From Promineifilum sp019695075 (GTDB taxonomy: Bacteria; Chloroflexota; Anaerolineae; Promineifilales; Promineifilaceae): DNA of 64,000 nt. How positions within the stretch are numbered: the stretch's first letter is position 1; every line of letters begins with the position of its first letter. The position numbers and the translations under genes were made by a program. Of this stretch, positions 35,024-43,943 are shown piece by piece. The stretch lies in assembly GCA_026129185.1 (NCBI GenBank), contig JAHCIO010000005.1, forward strand, positions 1 through 64,000. Direction: 5' to 3'. The notes beneath the pieces are model-generated. The model did not search any database. It saw only the letters and a list, made by a program, of their open reading frames with translations, and was not told the DNA's origin.

Positions 35024-36144
35024 ACATCGAGCGCATCGACCTCTATCACATCACCATGCGGCTTGTCAGCCCCTTCGTTACCAGCTTCGGGCCACAGCAG
35101 CAGCGCGACTGCCTGCTGGTGGCCATCCACGCCGACGGCCTGACCGGCTGGGGCGAGTGCGTGGCCACCAACGACCCCGGCTACTCCTACGAGACCGTCG
35201 GCACAGCCTGGCACATCCTGAGCGACTTCCTCATCCCGGCGCTGGCCGGCCGCTCGCTGGACGGGCCGGAGGCGCTGGCCCCGGCGTTGGCCTTTGTGCG
35301 CGGCCACCCGTTGGCCAAGGCGGCGCTCGACCAGGCCGTCTGGGACCTGGCCGCACAGCGCGAGGGCGTGTCCTTCGCCGCCCTGCTGGCCCGGCCCTAC
35401 GCTGAGGGGCCGCGGGCGCGCGTCAAGGTCGGCGTCAGCATCGGCATCCAGCCCAGCATCGCGCGCACGGTGGAGGTCATCGGCGAGTACGTCGCCGCCG
35501 GCTACGGGCGCATCAAGCTGAAGATCAAGCCCGGCCACGACGTCGCCCTGGCCCGCGCCGCCCGCGCCGCCTTCCCCGATCTGCCGATCATGCTCGACGC
35601 CAACTCGGCCTTCCGGCTGGAGGACGCGCCCACGTTCCAGGCGATGGACGACCTGAACCTGCTGATGCTGGAGCAGCCGCTGGGCTACGAGGATATCTAC
35701 GATCACAGCCGGCTGCGCCCGCTCATTCAGACGCCGCTGTGTCTGGACGAGAGCATCCACTCGGCCGACCACGCCCGCTACGCCCTGGCCATCGGCGCGT
35801 GCGACATCATCAATGTCAAGCCGTCGCGCGTGGCCGGCTGGACGGAGGCGCGGCGCATCCACGACCTTTGCCGGGCGGCGAACATGCCCTTGTGGGTCGG
35901 CGGGATGCTGGAGACAGGCGTCGGCCGCGCGGCGCAATTGGCCCTGGCGGCGCTGCCCGGCTTCACACTGCCCGGCGACATCTCGGCCACCGACCGCTAC
36001 TACGAGCGCGACATCACCGCGCCCTTCACGCTGAACCGCGAGGACAGCACGCTCACCGTGCCCGACGGGCCGGGGCTGGGCGTGGCCATCGACTTCGAGC
36101 AACTGGCGGCCGTGACCTTGCGCCGCGAAACATTCGCCGGCTAA
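35020..36144 (+). CDS. menC: o-Succinylbenzoate synthase / N-succinylamino-acid racemase
   Basis: A 374-residue enolase-superfamily enzyme of the MenC/NSAR subgroup: 'MRLVSPFVTSFGPQQQRDCLLV', 'WGECVATNDPGYSYETVGTAW', catalytic 'GRIKLKIKPGHDV' (KxK), metal ligands 'IMLDANSAF', 'LMLEQPLGYED' and 'LCLDESIHS', and the second catalytic lysine in 'IINVKPSRVAGWTEA'. Such enzymes either make o-succinylbenzoate for menaquinone or racemise N-succinyl amino acids; many do both. The overlapping GNAT partner favours the racemase role here, and no other men genes are present. The symbol reflects the family, not a proven role. Confidence 0.9.
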   Translation: MNIERIDLYHITMRLVSPFVTSFGPQQQRDCLLVAIHADGLTGWGECVATNDPGYSYETVGTAWHILSDFLIPALAGRSLDGPEALAPALAFVRGHPLAKAALDQAVWDLAAQREGVSFAALLARPYAEGPRARVKVGVSIGIQPSIARTVEVIGEYVAAGYGRIKLKIKPGHDVALARAARAAFPDLPIMLDANSAFRLEDAPTFQAMDDLNLLMLEQPLGYEDIYDHSRLRPLIQTPLCLDESIHSADHARYALAIGACDIINVKPSRVAGWTEARRIHDLCRAANMPLWVGGMLETGVGRAAQLALAALPGFTLPGDISATDRYYERDITAPFTLNREDSTLTVPDGPGLGVAIDFEQLAAVTLRRETFAG

Positions 36145-36171
36145 GGGCCGAGCGCAGGAGAGACAACAACG

Positions 36172-37008
36172 ATGTTTACCGACCAGAATATCGCTTTTAT
36201 CGGCAGTGGCATCATGGGCGAGGCGATGATCCGCGGCCTGATCGTCCGCAACATCCTGCCCGCGGGGCAGATCTACGCCGCCGACCCCATGCCCGACCGG
36301 CTGGCCGACCTACACGAGCGCTACGGCATCTACGTGACCGGCAACAACGCCGAGGCGGCCGAGGCCGCCCAGATCATCGTCCTATCGACCAAGCCGCAGA
36401 ACCTGGCCGAAGTGATGCCCGGCATCCGCGGCCATCTGCGCCGCCAGGACTTGCTGCTGTCGATTCTGGCCGGCACGCCCATCCGCAAGCTGTCCGATGG
36501 TGTCGCCCACGCCGCCGTCGTGCGGGCCATGCCCAACACGCCGGCGCAGATCGGCCAGGGTATGACCGTCTGGACGGCGACGCCGGAAGTGACCGAGATG
36601 CAGCGCAACCAGGCCCAGGCCATCCTCGGCGCGCTGGGCATGGAGCTGTTCGTCAACGACGAGGGCTACCTGGACATGGCCACGGCGCTCAGCGGCACCG
36701 GCCCGGCCTACATTTTCATGTTCATGGAGGCGCTCATCGACGCCGGCGTACACCTGGGCTTCTCGCGGCGGGTGTCGGAGCAACTCGTTTTCCAGACGAT
36801 GCGCGGCTCGCTGGAGTACGCCGCCCAGTCGGGCAAGCACGTGGCCGAATTGCGCAACCAGGTCACCTCGCCCGGCGGCACGACGGCGGCGGCGCTCTAC
36901 CACCTGGAGAAGGGCGGCCTGCGCACCGTCCTCTCGCGCGGCATCTGGGCCGCCTACCAGCGTTCGGTCGAGTTGGGGCAGGGGGAGAAGGTCAAGGGGC
37001 CGGCCTGA
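36172..37008 (+). CDS. proC: Pyrroline-5-carboxylate reductase
   Basis: A 278-residue NAD(P)H-dependent enzyme for the last step of proline synthesis. Rossmann motif 'IAFIGSGIMGEAMIRGL' at residues 5-21, 'STKPQNLAEVMPGIRGHLR', 'VVRAMPNTPAQIGQGMTVWTA' and the C-terminal signature 'TALSGTGPAYIFMFMEALID' with 'VTSPGGTTAAALYHLEKGGLR'. Length is standard. Strong AGGAGAG upstream of the ATG. Same direction as menC-like and pabBC genes (gaps of 27 and 16 nt), probably one transcript. Confidence 0.96.
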   Translation: MFTDQNIAFIGSGIMGEAMIRGLIVRNILPAGQIYAADPMPDRLADLHERYGIYVTGNNAEAAEAAQIIVLSTKPQNLAEVMPGIRGHLRRQDLLLSILAGTPIRKLSDGVAHAAVVRAMPNTPAQIGQGMTVWTATPEVTEMQRNQAQAILGALGMELFVNDEGYLDMATALSGTGPAYIFMFMEALIDAGVHLGFSRRVSEQLVFQTMRGSLEYAAQSGKHVAELRNQVTSPGGTTAAALYHLEKGGLRTVLSRGIWAAYQRSVELGQGEKVKGPA

Positions 37009-37024
37009 GCGCCCCCGCCGCCCC

Positions 37025-38770
37025 ATGCATAGCGATTTGACCGACACACCGGTGGTCGTCCTGCAACTCGACGGCCGCTGGCAGCGCTTCAGCGACGCGG
37101 CGCGGATCGTCGTCGCCTGGACGGCGGCCGAGGTGGCCCCGGCGCTGCGGGCGGTTGAGGCCGCCGTTGACGGCGAGGGGCTGTTCGCCGCCGGCTATCT
37201 GGCCTATGAGGCCGCCGCCGCCTTTGGGTTGAGCGCCCACCCGCCGGCGGCCGATGGGCCGCCGCTACTGTGGTTCGGCCTCTTCCGCCGGCGCGAAGAG
37301 GTCGGCCCGCCCGCCCAGTCCCCCGCCCACCGCTTCGGCCCGTGGCAGGCCCCGCTTGACTTTCCCGCCTACGCCGCCGCCCTCGACGCCATCAAGGCGG
37401 CCATCGCCCGCGGCGACACCTACCAGGCCAACTACACCTTTCCTCTGCGGGCCGACTTCGACGGCGACCCCTGGGCGCTTTTCGCCGCCCTCAGCGCCGC
37501 GCAATGGGCCGACTACGGCGCGTATCTCGACCTGGGCCGCTTCGTCATCTGCTCGGCCTCGCCGGAGCTGTTCTTCCACCTCGATGGTGACCGCATCCTC
37601 TCCCGGCCAATGAAGGGCACAGCCCCGCGCGGCCTGACCACGGCCGGCGACCGGGCGCAGATCGACTGGCTGCGCCGCTCGGAGAAGAACCGCGCCGAGA
37701 ACGTCATGATCGTCGATATGATCCGCAACGATCTCGGCCGCGTCGCCCAGGTCGGCAGCGTGGCCGTGCCCGACCTCTTTGCCGTCGAGCGCTACCCGAC
37801 GCTGTTGCAGATGACTTCGACCGTCACCGCCCGCACCGACGCCGCCCTGAGCGATATCCTGGCGGCGGCCTTCCCGTGCGCGTCGATCACCGGCGCGCCC
37901 AAGAAGCGGACGATGGAACTGCTGCGCGTGCTGGAATCGCAGCCGCGCGGCGTCTACACGGGGGCCATCGGCGCGATCCTACCCGGCCGCCGGGCGCAGT
38001 TCAACGTCGCCATCCGCACCGTCGTTCTCGACCGGGCACGGGGCGCGGCTGTCTATGGCGTCGGCAGCGGTATCGTCTGGGATTCCGACGCCGCGGCCGA
38101 GTTCGAGGAGTGCCGCCTGAAGACACGGGTGCTGAGCGTGCCCCCGGCGCGCCCTTTCCGGCTGCTGGAGTCGCTGTGCTGGACGCCGGCGGCGGGCTAC
38201 GCCCTGCGCGAGGCGCATCTGCGTCGCCTGGCCGACTCGGCCGAGTACTTCGGCTATCCGCTGGCCCTGGCCGCCGTCGCCGCGCGGCTGGACGCGCTGG
38301 CCGCCGAGTTGACCGGCCCGGCCAAGGTGCGGCTGCTGGTCGCCGCCGCCGGCCAGATCGAGGCGGAGGCCCGGCCGCTGGCGGACGGGGCGCTGCCGCA
38401 GCCGGCGCGGTTAGGGTTGGCGCGGCAACCGGTGTCGTCGGCCGACGTCTGGCTCTATCACAAGACGACCCGCCGCGAGGTCTACGAGGCTGCCCGCGCC
38501 GGCCGGCCCGATTGCGACGAGGTGGCGCTCTGGAATGAGCGCGGCGAGCTGACCGAGGCGACGGCGTCGAACCTGGTGCTGGCGCTTGACGGCCGGGCGT
38601 GGACGCCGCGGGTGAGCGCCGGGCTGCTGGCGGGCACGCTGCGGGCGCAACTGTTGGCGGCCGGCGAGATCGCCGAGCGGACGCTGACACCGGAGGATTT
38701 GCGCCGCGCCGAGAGTGTCTGGCTGATCAATTCGGTGCGCGGCTGGCAGGCGGCGCGCTTCGTGGACTAG
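37025..38770 (+). CDS. pabB: Fused aminodeoxychorismate synthase I / 4-amino-4-deoxychorismate lyase (PabB-PabC)
   Basis: A 581-residue bifunctional folate enzyme. The PabB part (residues about 90-385) shows 'AIARGDTYQANYTFPLRAD', 'FVICSASPELFFHLDGDRI', 'SRPMKGTAPRG', 'EKNRAENVMIVDMIRNDLGR', 'FPCASITGAPKKRTMELL' and 'RGVYTGAIG'. The PabC part (about 390-580) is a class IV PLP lyase with 'LLESLCWTPAAGYALREAHL', 'WLYHKTTRREVYEAARAG' with the candidate Schiff-base lysine in YHKTT, 'NERGELTEATASNLVLALDG' and 'SAGLLAGTLRAQLLAAG'. It converts chorismate plus ammonia to p-aminobenzoate. The glutaminase PabA is not in the window. Confidence 0.94.
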   Translation: MHSDLTDTPVVVLQLDGRWQRFSDAARIVVAWTAAEVAPALRAVEAAVDGEGLFAAGYLAYEAAAAFGLSAHPPAADGPPLLWFGLFRRREEVGPPAQSPAHRFGPWQAPLDFPAYAAALDAIKAAIARGDTYQANYTFPLRADFDGDPWALFAALSAAQWADYGAYLDLGRFVICSASPELFFHLDGDRILSRPMKGTAPRGLTTAGDRAQIDWLRRSEKNRAENVMIVDMIRNDLGRVAQVGSVAVPDLFAVERYPTLLQMTSTVTARTDAALSDILAAAFPCASITGAPKKRTMELLRVLESQPRGVYTGAIGAILPGRRAQFNVAIRTVVLDRARGAAVYGVGSGIVWDSDAAAEFEECRLKTRVLSVPPARPFRLLESLCWTPAAGYALREAHLRRLADSAEYFGYPLALAAVAARLDALAAELTGPAKVRLLVAAAGQIEAEARPLADGALPQPARLGLARQPVSSADVWLYHKTTRREVYEAARAGRPDCDEVALWNERGELTEATASNLVLALDGRAWTPRVSAGLLAGTLRAQLLAAGEIAERTLTPEDLRRAESVWLINSVRGWQAARFVD

Positions 38771-38823
38771 GGGCGGCCGGCCGCCGCATAGTGTCGGGTC
38801 GATAGCCGGCCCAGAAGGAGATA

Positions 38824-39372
38824 ATGATGACAGTTCCCTGGCGAGAGATCATCTGGCAGCAATTTGGTGCGGCGATTGACGACCTCGGCAACGCCATCCG
38901 CGCCTGCCCCGACGAACTGTGGCAACGCCGCCTGTGGGTTCACCCGGACGAACCGCCGGAGCTGGCGCAGGTCTGGTATCAGGCCTATCACGCGCTGTTC
39001 TGGGTGGACGTTCACCTGAACGGCACGGAAGACGGCTTCTTGCCGCCGCCGCCGTTTGAGTTGATCGAGCAGGACGAATACGGCCCCATTCCCGCGCGGC
39101 CCTACACCAGAGAGGAGCTACTGGGCTATCTGGCCCATTGCCGCCAGCGCTGCCAGTCAACGATCGCCGGCACGACCGACGAAGAGGCCCAACGACTGTG
39201 CTGGATGGGCTGGGGCGAAGTCCCGTTTGCCGAGCTGTTGCTCTACAGCATGCGCCACCTTGCCGGGCACACCGCCCAACTGAACCTGCTGCTGGGCCAG
39301 ACGCCGGGCGGCGCGCCGGACTGGGTGACGCGCGTCGATCGGCAACGACAGCCGCCCAACGAGGACGTCTAG
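38824..39372 (+). CDS. DinB-like four-helix metal-binding protein
   Basis: A 182-residue DinB/YfiT-like protein: helical bundle with histidines in 'WYQAYHALFWVDVHL' (about 55-69) and 'LLYSMRHLAGHTAQLNLLLGQ' (about 137-157), spaced as the metal-binding triad of this superfamily. Members are thiol S-transferases or have unknown function. Two adjacent ATG codons follow AGAAGGAG, the first (38824) or second (38827) may be used. Convergent with the glycosyltransferase gene, 12 nt apart. Confidence 0.82.
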   Translation: MMTVPWREIIWQQFGAAIDDLGNAIRACPDELWQRRLWVHPDEPPELAQVWYQAYHALFWVDVHLNGTEDGFLPPPPFELIEQDEYGPIPARPYTREELLGYLAHCRQRCQSTIAGTTDEEAQRLCWMGWGEVPFAELLLYSMRHLAGHTAQLNLLLGQTPGGAPDWVTRVDRQRQPPNEDV

Positions 39373-39384
39373 CGAACCGGGCCG

Positions 39385-40686
39385 TCACTCACTCGCGGCC
39401 AACCGGCGACGCAACTCGGCTACCTGCGCGGCCAACTCGGCCACGCGGCGGCGCAGCGCCTCCTGCTCCACGACCTGCTCTTCCAGCAGCGCCATCTGCT
39501 CGGCCAACTCCAACTCGTAGGTTTCCAGTTGGCGGACGGCCAGCTGGTTGAAGGCGTTCTGCTGCTCGACGACGTGGTGGACGTACCAGCGCGAGGCGAC
39601 GTTGTTCCAGGCGGTGCGGAAGCGGGCGATGAGCGGGCCGAGCACGGGCACGTTGGAGACGAACGGCCGCTCGACGACCACGGCCGCCGCCGCCAGCCGT
39701 GCCAGCGCCGCCGCGTCTTCCGGCCGCTGCCGGGCGCGCGCGCCGAGTTGCGCCAGCGCCGCGGCCAGCGCCGCCCAGGCGTCGGCGGGCAGCGGGTCGG
39801 CGGCGTCACGGGCGTAGCGGATGCCGTCCAGGGCGTGGCCTGTGGCCAGGTAGGCCAGCGAGACGGCGCGGCGCTCGTCGTCGCCGATGCGCTCCAGCCA
39901 GGCGGCCTCGGCCGGCACGGTCTCGTTCAGAAGCGCATCGGCGCTGAAGTGCTTCAGCAGGTAGCGCCAGCGGCCGGTGTGGAAGCGCTGGTAGTAGCTG
40001 AAGCTGCCGCGCACGGCCACGGCCGACTCAACGTGTACCGCCGTGGCCCGCGGCTCGTAGACGACGCGATAGCCGGCCGCCCGCGCCCGCGCGCACAGGT
40101 CGGCGTCCTCGTAGTACAGGAAGAAGCCCTCGTCGAACAAGCCGATCTGCTCCAACGCCGTCCGCCGGACGGCCACGGCCGCACCGATGACGTAGTCTAC
40201 ATAGCGGGCGGCGTCGTGCTGGCCGGCGTCGGCCTCGCCGATGCCGTAGTGGCCGGGCATGGCCTGGGGGTGGGTGATGTAGCCGCCGCCGTGTTGCAGC
40301 GTCTCGCCGTCGGGATACCACAGCTTGCAGCCGGCGATGGCCACGTCCGGGTCGGCGGCCAGCGCCGCCGCCAGCGCGCCGACGCAGCCGGGCGAGAGGA
40401 TGACGTCGGGGTTGAGCAGCAGGGCGGCGTCGCTGGTCAGGTCGCGCAGGGCCACGTTGTTGCCGGCGGCGAAGCCGACGTTGCCGCCGTTGGCCAGCAC
40501 GGGCACAGCCGGGAAGTGTTGGCGCAACAGGGCCAGCGAGTCATCGGTCGAGCCGTTATCGACGACGACGAGCCGCTCAAGGGGGTACTTCTGGGCCAGC
40601 AGCGCCGACAGGCAGGCTTCCAGGTAGGCGCGGCCGTTCCAGTTCAGGACGATGGCCGTGAAGGTCAGCGGCGCGGCCGGGGTCAT
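39385..40686 (-). CDS. Glycosyltransferase family 2 with C-terminal coiled coil
   Basis: A 433-residue GT2 enzyme of the rhamnosyltransferase-like subgroup: 'FTAIVLNWNGRAYLEACLSAL', 'LVVVDNGSTDDSLALLRQ', 'NVGFAAGNNVAL', 'ALLLNPDVI' as the DxD-like site, 'GAAVAVRRTALEQIGLFDEGF' and 'YYEDADLCARARAAGYRVVY'. An additional C-terminal region (about 290-433) is helical and ends in a coiled coil ('LAEQMALLEEQVVEQEALRRRV'), likely for oligomerisation. It transfers a sugar to a lipid-linked or surface glycan in the cytoplasm. Its ATG overlaps the stop of the upstream membrane glycosyltransferase gene. Confidence 0.9.
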   Translation of the reverse strand: MTPAAPLTFTAIVLNWNGRAYLEACLSALLAQKYPLERLVVVDNGSTDDSLALLRQHFPAVPVLANGGNVGFAAGNNVALRDLTSDAALLLNPDVILSPGCVGALAAALAADPDVAIAGCKLWYPDGETLQHGGGYITHPQAMPGHYGIGEADAGQHDAARYVDYVIGAAVAVRRTALEQIGLFDEGFFLYYEDADLCARARAAGYRVVYEPRATAVHVESAVAVRGSFSYYQRFHTGRWRYLLKHFSADALLNETVPAEAAWLERIGDDERRAVSLAYLATGHALDGIRYARDAADPLPADAWAALAAALAQLGARARQRPEDAAALARLAAAAVVVERPFVSNVPVLGPLIARFRTAWNNVASRWYVHHVVEQQNAFNQLAVRQLETYELELAEQMALLEEQVVEQEALRRRVAELAAQVAELRRRLAASE

Positions 40687-41990
40687 GGTTCGGCGACCTC
40701 CCCGCTTCGGGGCCAATCCTCGCGCCGCCCGCCGGACGGGGCGACGGCGCGGGCCACGCGCAGCCGTGCCACCAGCCAGGCGACGACCACGCCCCAGGCG
40801 GGCAGCGCGCTCAGCCGGATGATCGCGTCGGCCGAGGCCGGCAGCCGCTCCGGCAGCCAGGGCACCATGTGCAGGCCGAAGAGGTGGACGGCCAGCATCA
40901 GTGCCGCGGCCAGCGAGTAGACGCGCAGCCAACGCTCTTGCCCGGCCAGCAGCGCGAAGGGCACCGGCCAGACGAGCCACTGGATGCCGAAGCCGACGGT
41001 GACGGCGAAGACGGCCAGTTGCACCGTCAGCAGCGCGTCCAGCGCCGATTGGCGCTGCGTCCACCACAGGGCCAGCAGGACGGCGGCGAGCAGCAGCGGG
41101 TTGCGCAGGGCCAGCAGCGCGTCGGCCAGCGGCTGTAGCGCGGGCTGCGCCGCGGCCAGCGGAAAGACCACCGCGCTCGGCCCCCAGTAGCCGGCCACGC
41201 CACGGTGGGTCAGGGCGCGGCCGAGCATGGTCATGGGGGCGGCGTCATAGGCCAGCAGGTAGGCAACCACGGCCAGCGCCGGAATGCCCAGGGCGATGAG
41301 GGCATGGAGGATGCGCGCCCGCCAATTGGCCAGACGGATGAAAAAGACGGGCAGGAGGACAACCGGCCAGGTCTTGTTCAGGATGGCCAGACCCAGGGCC
41401 GCGGCCGACGCTCCCACCCGCGGCCGCTCCCACAGCGCCCAGGCCCCCACCAGCAGCAGCAGGGTGATGGCCTCGAATTGGCCGTGGTAGGCCGACACCA
41501 GCAGGCTGACCGGGTTCAGGGCGTAGAGCAGGGCGGCATAGGCGGCCCAATCGCGCCCGCGACGCTCGGCCACCAGGCGATAGATCAGCCCGGTGATGGC
41601 CACGTCGGCCAGAATGGCCGGCAGCTTGATGGCCACGACGAAGGGCAGACCTGTCGCCACGGACAGCGCGGCCATGCCCCCCATGATAAACATCTGGAAG
41701 GGCAGGTAGGGGTGGCGGCCCAGGGAGGCGGCGTAGACCTCCTGGCCGCTCCGCAGCGCGTCGGTGACCATGCGGAACGACTCGATGTCGTAGCCCGCGC
41801 CAACCGGCAGCCACAGCACCGGCGCCAGACGCGCCAGCGCCGCCAGTAGCAAGATCGCCGGCCACCCAGTCCGATGCCCCTTCCCCTGAGAGGGGGTGGG
41901 GGAGGGCCGGCGCAGCAGCACAAAGCCGGCTGTCACCAGGAGCAGCCAGCCAATGGCCCATGCCGTCGCCTGTCGCGCGTCAGTCCACAT
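40683..41990 (-). CDS. Polytopic membrane glycosyltransferase (GT-C type)
   Basis: A protein of up to 435 residues with about ten membrane segments and the GT-C-like pattern 'WLPVGAGYDIESFRMVTDALRSG' (catalytic Asp in YDIESF), 'GRHPYLPFQMFIMGGMAAL', 'YALNPVSLLVSAYHGQFEAI' and 'ILNKTWPVVLLPVFF'. Such enzymes use polyprenyl-phosphate sugars on the outer face of the membrane. The annotated ATG at 41990 directly follows the T-run of a terminator and lacks a Shine-Dalgarno, so a later start is possible. Residues 28-40 ('RRPSPTPSQGKGHR') are encoded by a CCCCTTCCCC repeat element. Confidence 0.82.
   Translation of the reverse strand: MWTDARQATAWAIGWLLLVTAGFVLLRRPSPTPSQGKGHRTGWPAILLLAALARLAPVLWLPVGAGYDIESFRMVTDALRSGQEVYAASLGRHPYLPFQMFIMGGMAALSVATGLPFVVAIKLPAILADVAITGLIYRLVAERRGRDWAAYAALLYALNPVSLLVSAYHGQFEAITLLLLVGAWALWERPRVGASAAALGLAILNKTWPVVLLPVFFIRLANWRARILHALIALGIPALAVVAYLLAYDAAPMTMLGRALTHRGVAGYWGPSAVVFPLAAAQPALQPLADALLALRNPLLLAAVLLALWWTQRQSALDALLTVQLAVFAVTVGFGIQWLVWPVPFALLAGQERWLRVYSLAAALMLAVHLFGLHMVPWLPERLPASADAIIRLSALPAWGVVVAWLVARLRVARAVAPSGGRREDWPRSGEVAEP
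41875..41908. repeat. CCCCTTCCCCTGAGAGGGGG element inside a coding region
   Basis: An imperfect C-rich/G-rich palindrome within codons about 28-38 of the membrane glycosyltransferase. A related element is intergenic at 43895-43933. Confidence 0.7.
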
Positions 41991-42028
41991 AAAAACGGAG
42001 TCCGGCAGTCAATTCTGCCAGACCCCGT
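41989..42028 (-). terminator. Terminator of the secreted glycosidase-like gene
   Basis: On the minus strand a 14-bp stem (two imperfect pairs) with loop AATTGA is followed by TTTTT. The T-run runs directly into the ATG of the next gene. Confidence 0.85.
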
Positions 42029-42084
42029 CTCTTTCGTCCAATTGGGCGGCCTCAACCGCGCCGGCCGTCCTCGGCCCGCACGTA

Positions 42085-43821
42085 CTATTGGCGGCTGGTC
42101 AGGGGGATGAACGTGCCGTAGGGCTTGACGGTGACTGTACCTTGGGTCGTCACGTTATCGGTTTCCGTCGTCTCGGTGACGGCGTTGAGCGTGTCGATCT
42201 TGGCCCAGTAGTGGTACGTACCCACAGGTAGGTTGTTCCACATGACCGAGACCTGCTTGTCGTTGCGGCCGTCCCAGGTGCAGCCGGTCACTGCGCCGCG
42301 CGTGTTGGGGTCATAGACGGCCGAGCCGATCTCCTGCGTCAGCGCCTGGTCGCGGTAGAACGTCACCTTGACGGGCGCGATGGCGCTGAGTGTGCCGCTG
42401 TTGCGGAAAGTGGCCGTCAGCAGCGCCTTGCCCTGGTTGTTGGTCTGCGCCAGCGTGACGACGTTCTGGGCCACGCCACCGACCAGGTTGGTCCAGTTGT
42501 CGCTGGAATTGGCCGCCTGCTGGAAGGCCTGGCCCATCATCGTCAGCGCGGATGGGTCGCCGCCGGGCAGGTTCTGGAATGTGTCCCAACTGATCAGGTT
42601 GCTGGAACCGCCAGAGGTCTCCGGCCCGGTGACGATGCTATACCACAGCCACTGCTGCACCAAGCGGTTGCCGTCGGCCGGGTAGCCCAGGTTGGCGTCC
42701 TTGGCCGTTTCCAGGAAGGTGATTGTGTCGCGCAGATACTTGGTGACGCGCTCCGGGGCAAAGGGCTGGCCATGCTCGTCCTTCAGGAAGTACTGGCCCT
42801 TGTCGTCCAGCACGTAGGGGTAGAGCAGGCCAAACTCGGAGATGATCAGCGGCTTGTTCTGCTGGTCGCGCTCCTTCATCCAGGCGCGCATGGCGTAGAC
42901 CTGCTCGCGGAAGATGCGCACGCTGTCGTGTTCCGAGCGGCAATGCACGTCCGGGCGTGGGTCGTTGGCCGCGGTGTCGGCCGCGCCCAGCGCCGGGCAG
43001 AGCGCGACCGCGCCCTGGGAGCTTAGCTTGGCCAGCGCCGGGTTGGTGCCCAGAGCGATCTTGCCGTCGCCGTATTCGTTGGGGTTGGCCGGGTTGCGCT
43101 CCTCCAGGATGTAGAGATGCATGTTCCAGACATCGACCGGCATCGTCACGCCGTAGAGGCTGCGATAGGTGTCCCAGACAATGGACAAGTATTGCAAGCG
43201 GCCCGGGGTCATTGTCGACAGGCCAGCGATAGCCACCTTGGCCGTTGGATCGGTCTGCTTGATGTACTGATAGACATCGTGATAGGCCCGAGCATAGACC
43301 TGTGGCATCGTGTTGTCCTGGACGGGGTTGTTGACATCCACCTCGTTGCCGACAAGCCAGACGTTGCCGGGATTGCTGCTGACCAGCCGGCCCAGACCGC
43401 TCTGTATATTGCCCTGTTCGTTAAGGTAGGTGAAGGCCAGCGGCGGGTTGACGGTAAAGTTGTCGGTGCGCGTGCCGTTGATCTGTTCCTGGCGGACGCG
43501 AATGACGGGCGCGAAGGCAGCGCTACGGACATTCTGGCCCCCGGTGCCGGCGCTGAAGTTGACGTACCAGCCGGCATCCAGCGTCGGAATCCAGTCCAGC
43601 GAATGGGGCAGGCTAGGCACATAGCCGACGCCGTAGCGGCAGTTCGTGGCCGCCAGGACATCCGTTTCGGCCTGTGGGGCATCGGTTTGCTGAGTTGTAT
43701 CGGCGACGTACCAGGCGCCGCTGGGTCCCAACCCGGCAGCCAGCGCGTGGAAGGCCAGGACGAGCATGGCCGACACGGCCAACAGCCCGGCAAACAGGTA
43801 TTTCACGTTGCTCCGTTTCAT
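42085..43821 (-). CDS. Secreted glycoside-hydrolase-like protein with CARDB-type domain
   Basis: A 578-residue exported protein with signal peptide (residues 1-29, ending ALAA). The main domain (about 55-430) looks like a TIM-barrel glycosidase of clan GH-A: 'NVWLVGNEVDVNN' offers the acid/base Glu (E160) and 'PLIISEFGLLYPY' the nucleophile Glu (E329), on the ends of strands 4 and 7 in that clan. The C-terminal region (about 455-575; 'KALLTATFRNSGTLSAIAPVKV', split at the beta turns, and 'VTETTETDNVTTQGTVTVKP') resembles a CARDB/APHP adhesion-type immunoglobulin-like domain. It probably acts on extracellular polysaccharide. Substrate unknown. Confidence 0.8.
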   Translation of the reverse strand: MKRSNVKYLFAGLLAVSAMLVLAFHALAAGLGPSGAWYVADTTQQTDAPQAETDVLAATNCRYGVGYVPSLPHSLDWIPTLDAGWYVNFSAGTGGQNVRSAAFAPVIRVRQEQINGTRTDNFTVNPPLAFTYLNEQGNIQSGLGRLVSSNPGNVWLVGNEVDVNNPVQDNTMPQVYARAYHDVYQYIKQTDPTAKVAIAGLSTMTPGRLQYLSIVWDTYRSLYGVTMPVDVWNMHLYILEERNPANPNEYGDGKIALGTNPALAKLSSQGAVALCPALGAADTAANDPRPDVHCRSEHDSVRIFREQVYAMRAWMKERDQQNKPLIISEFGLLYPYVLDDKGQYFLKDEHGQPFAPERVTKYLRDTITFLETAKDANLGYPADGNRLVQQWLWYSIVTGPETSGGSSNLISWDTFQNLPGGDPSALTMMGQAFQQAANSSDNWTNLVGGVAQNVVTLAQTNNQGKALLTATFRNSGTLSAIAPVKVTFYRDQALTQEIGSAVYDPNTRGAVTGCTWDGRNDKQVSVMWNNLPVGTYHYWAKIDTLNAVTETTETDNVTTQGTVTVKPYGTFIPLTSRQ

Positions 43822-43894
43822 CTTGTCGTTACTACCTCGTGTTTATGTGGTCTCACGGCGGCCCAGGGGATGGGCACATGCAAGCCGCGGTTGG

Positions 43895-43933
43895 CTCCCT
43901 CGCCCCCTAGGAGAAGGGTTAGGGAGAGGGGCC
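43895..43933. repeat. CTCCCTCGCCCCCTAGGAG element
   Basis: C-rich stretch followed by its G-rich imperfect complement (AAGGGTTAGGGAGAGGGG) between two same-strand genes. Relative of the intragenic copy at 41875. Confidence 0.7.
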
Positions 43934-43943
43934 GATGAAGTGA

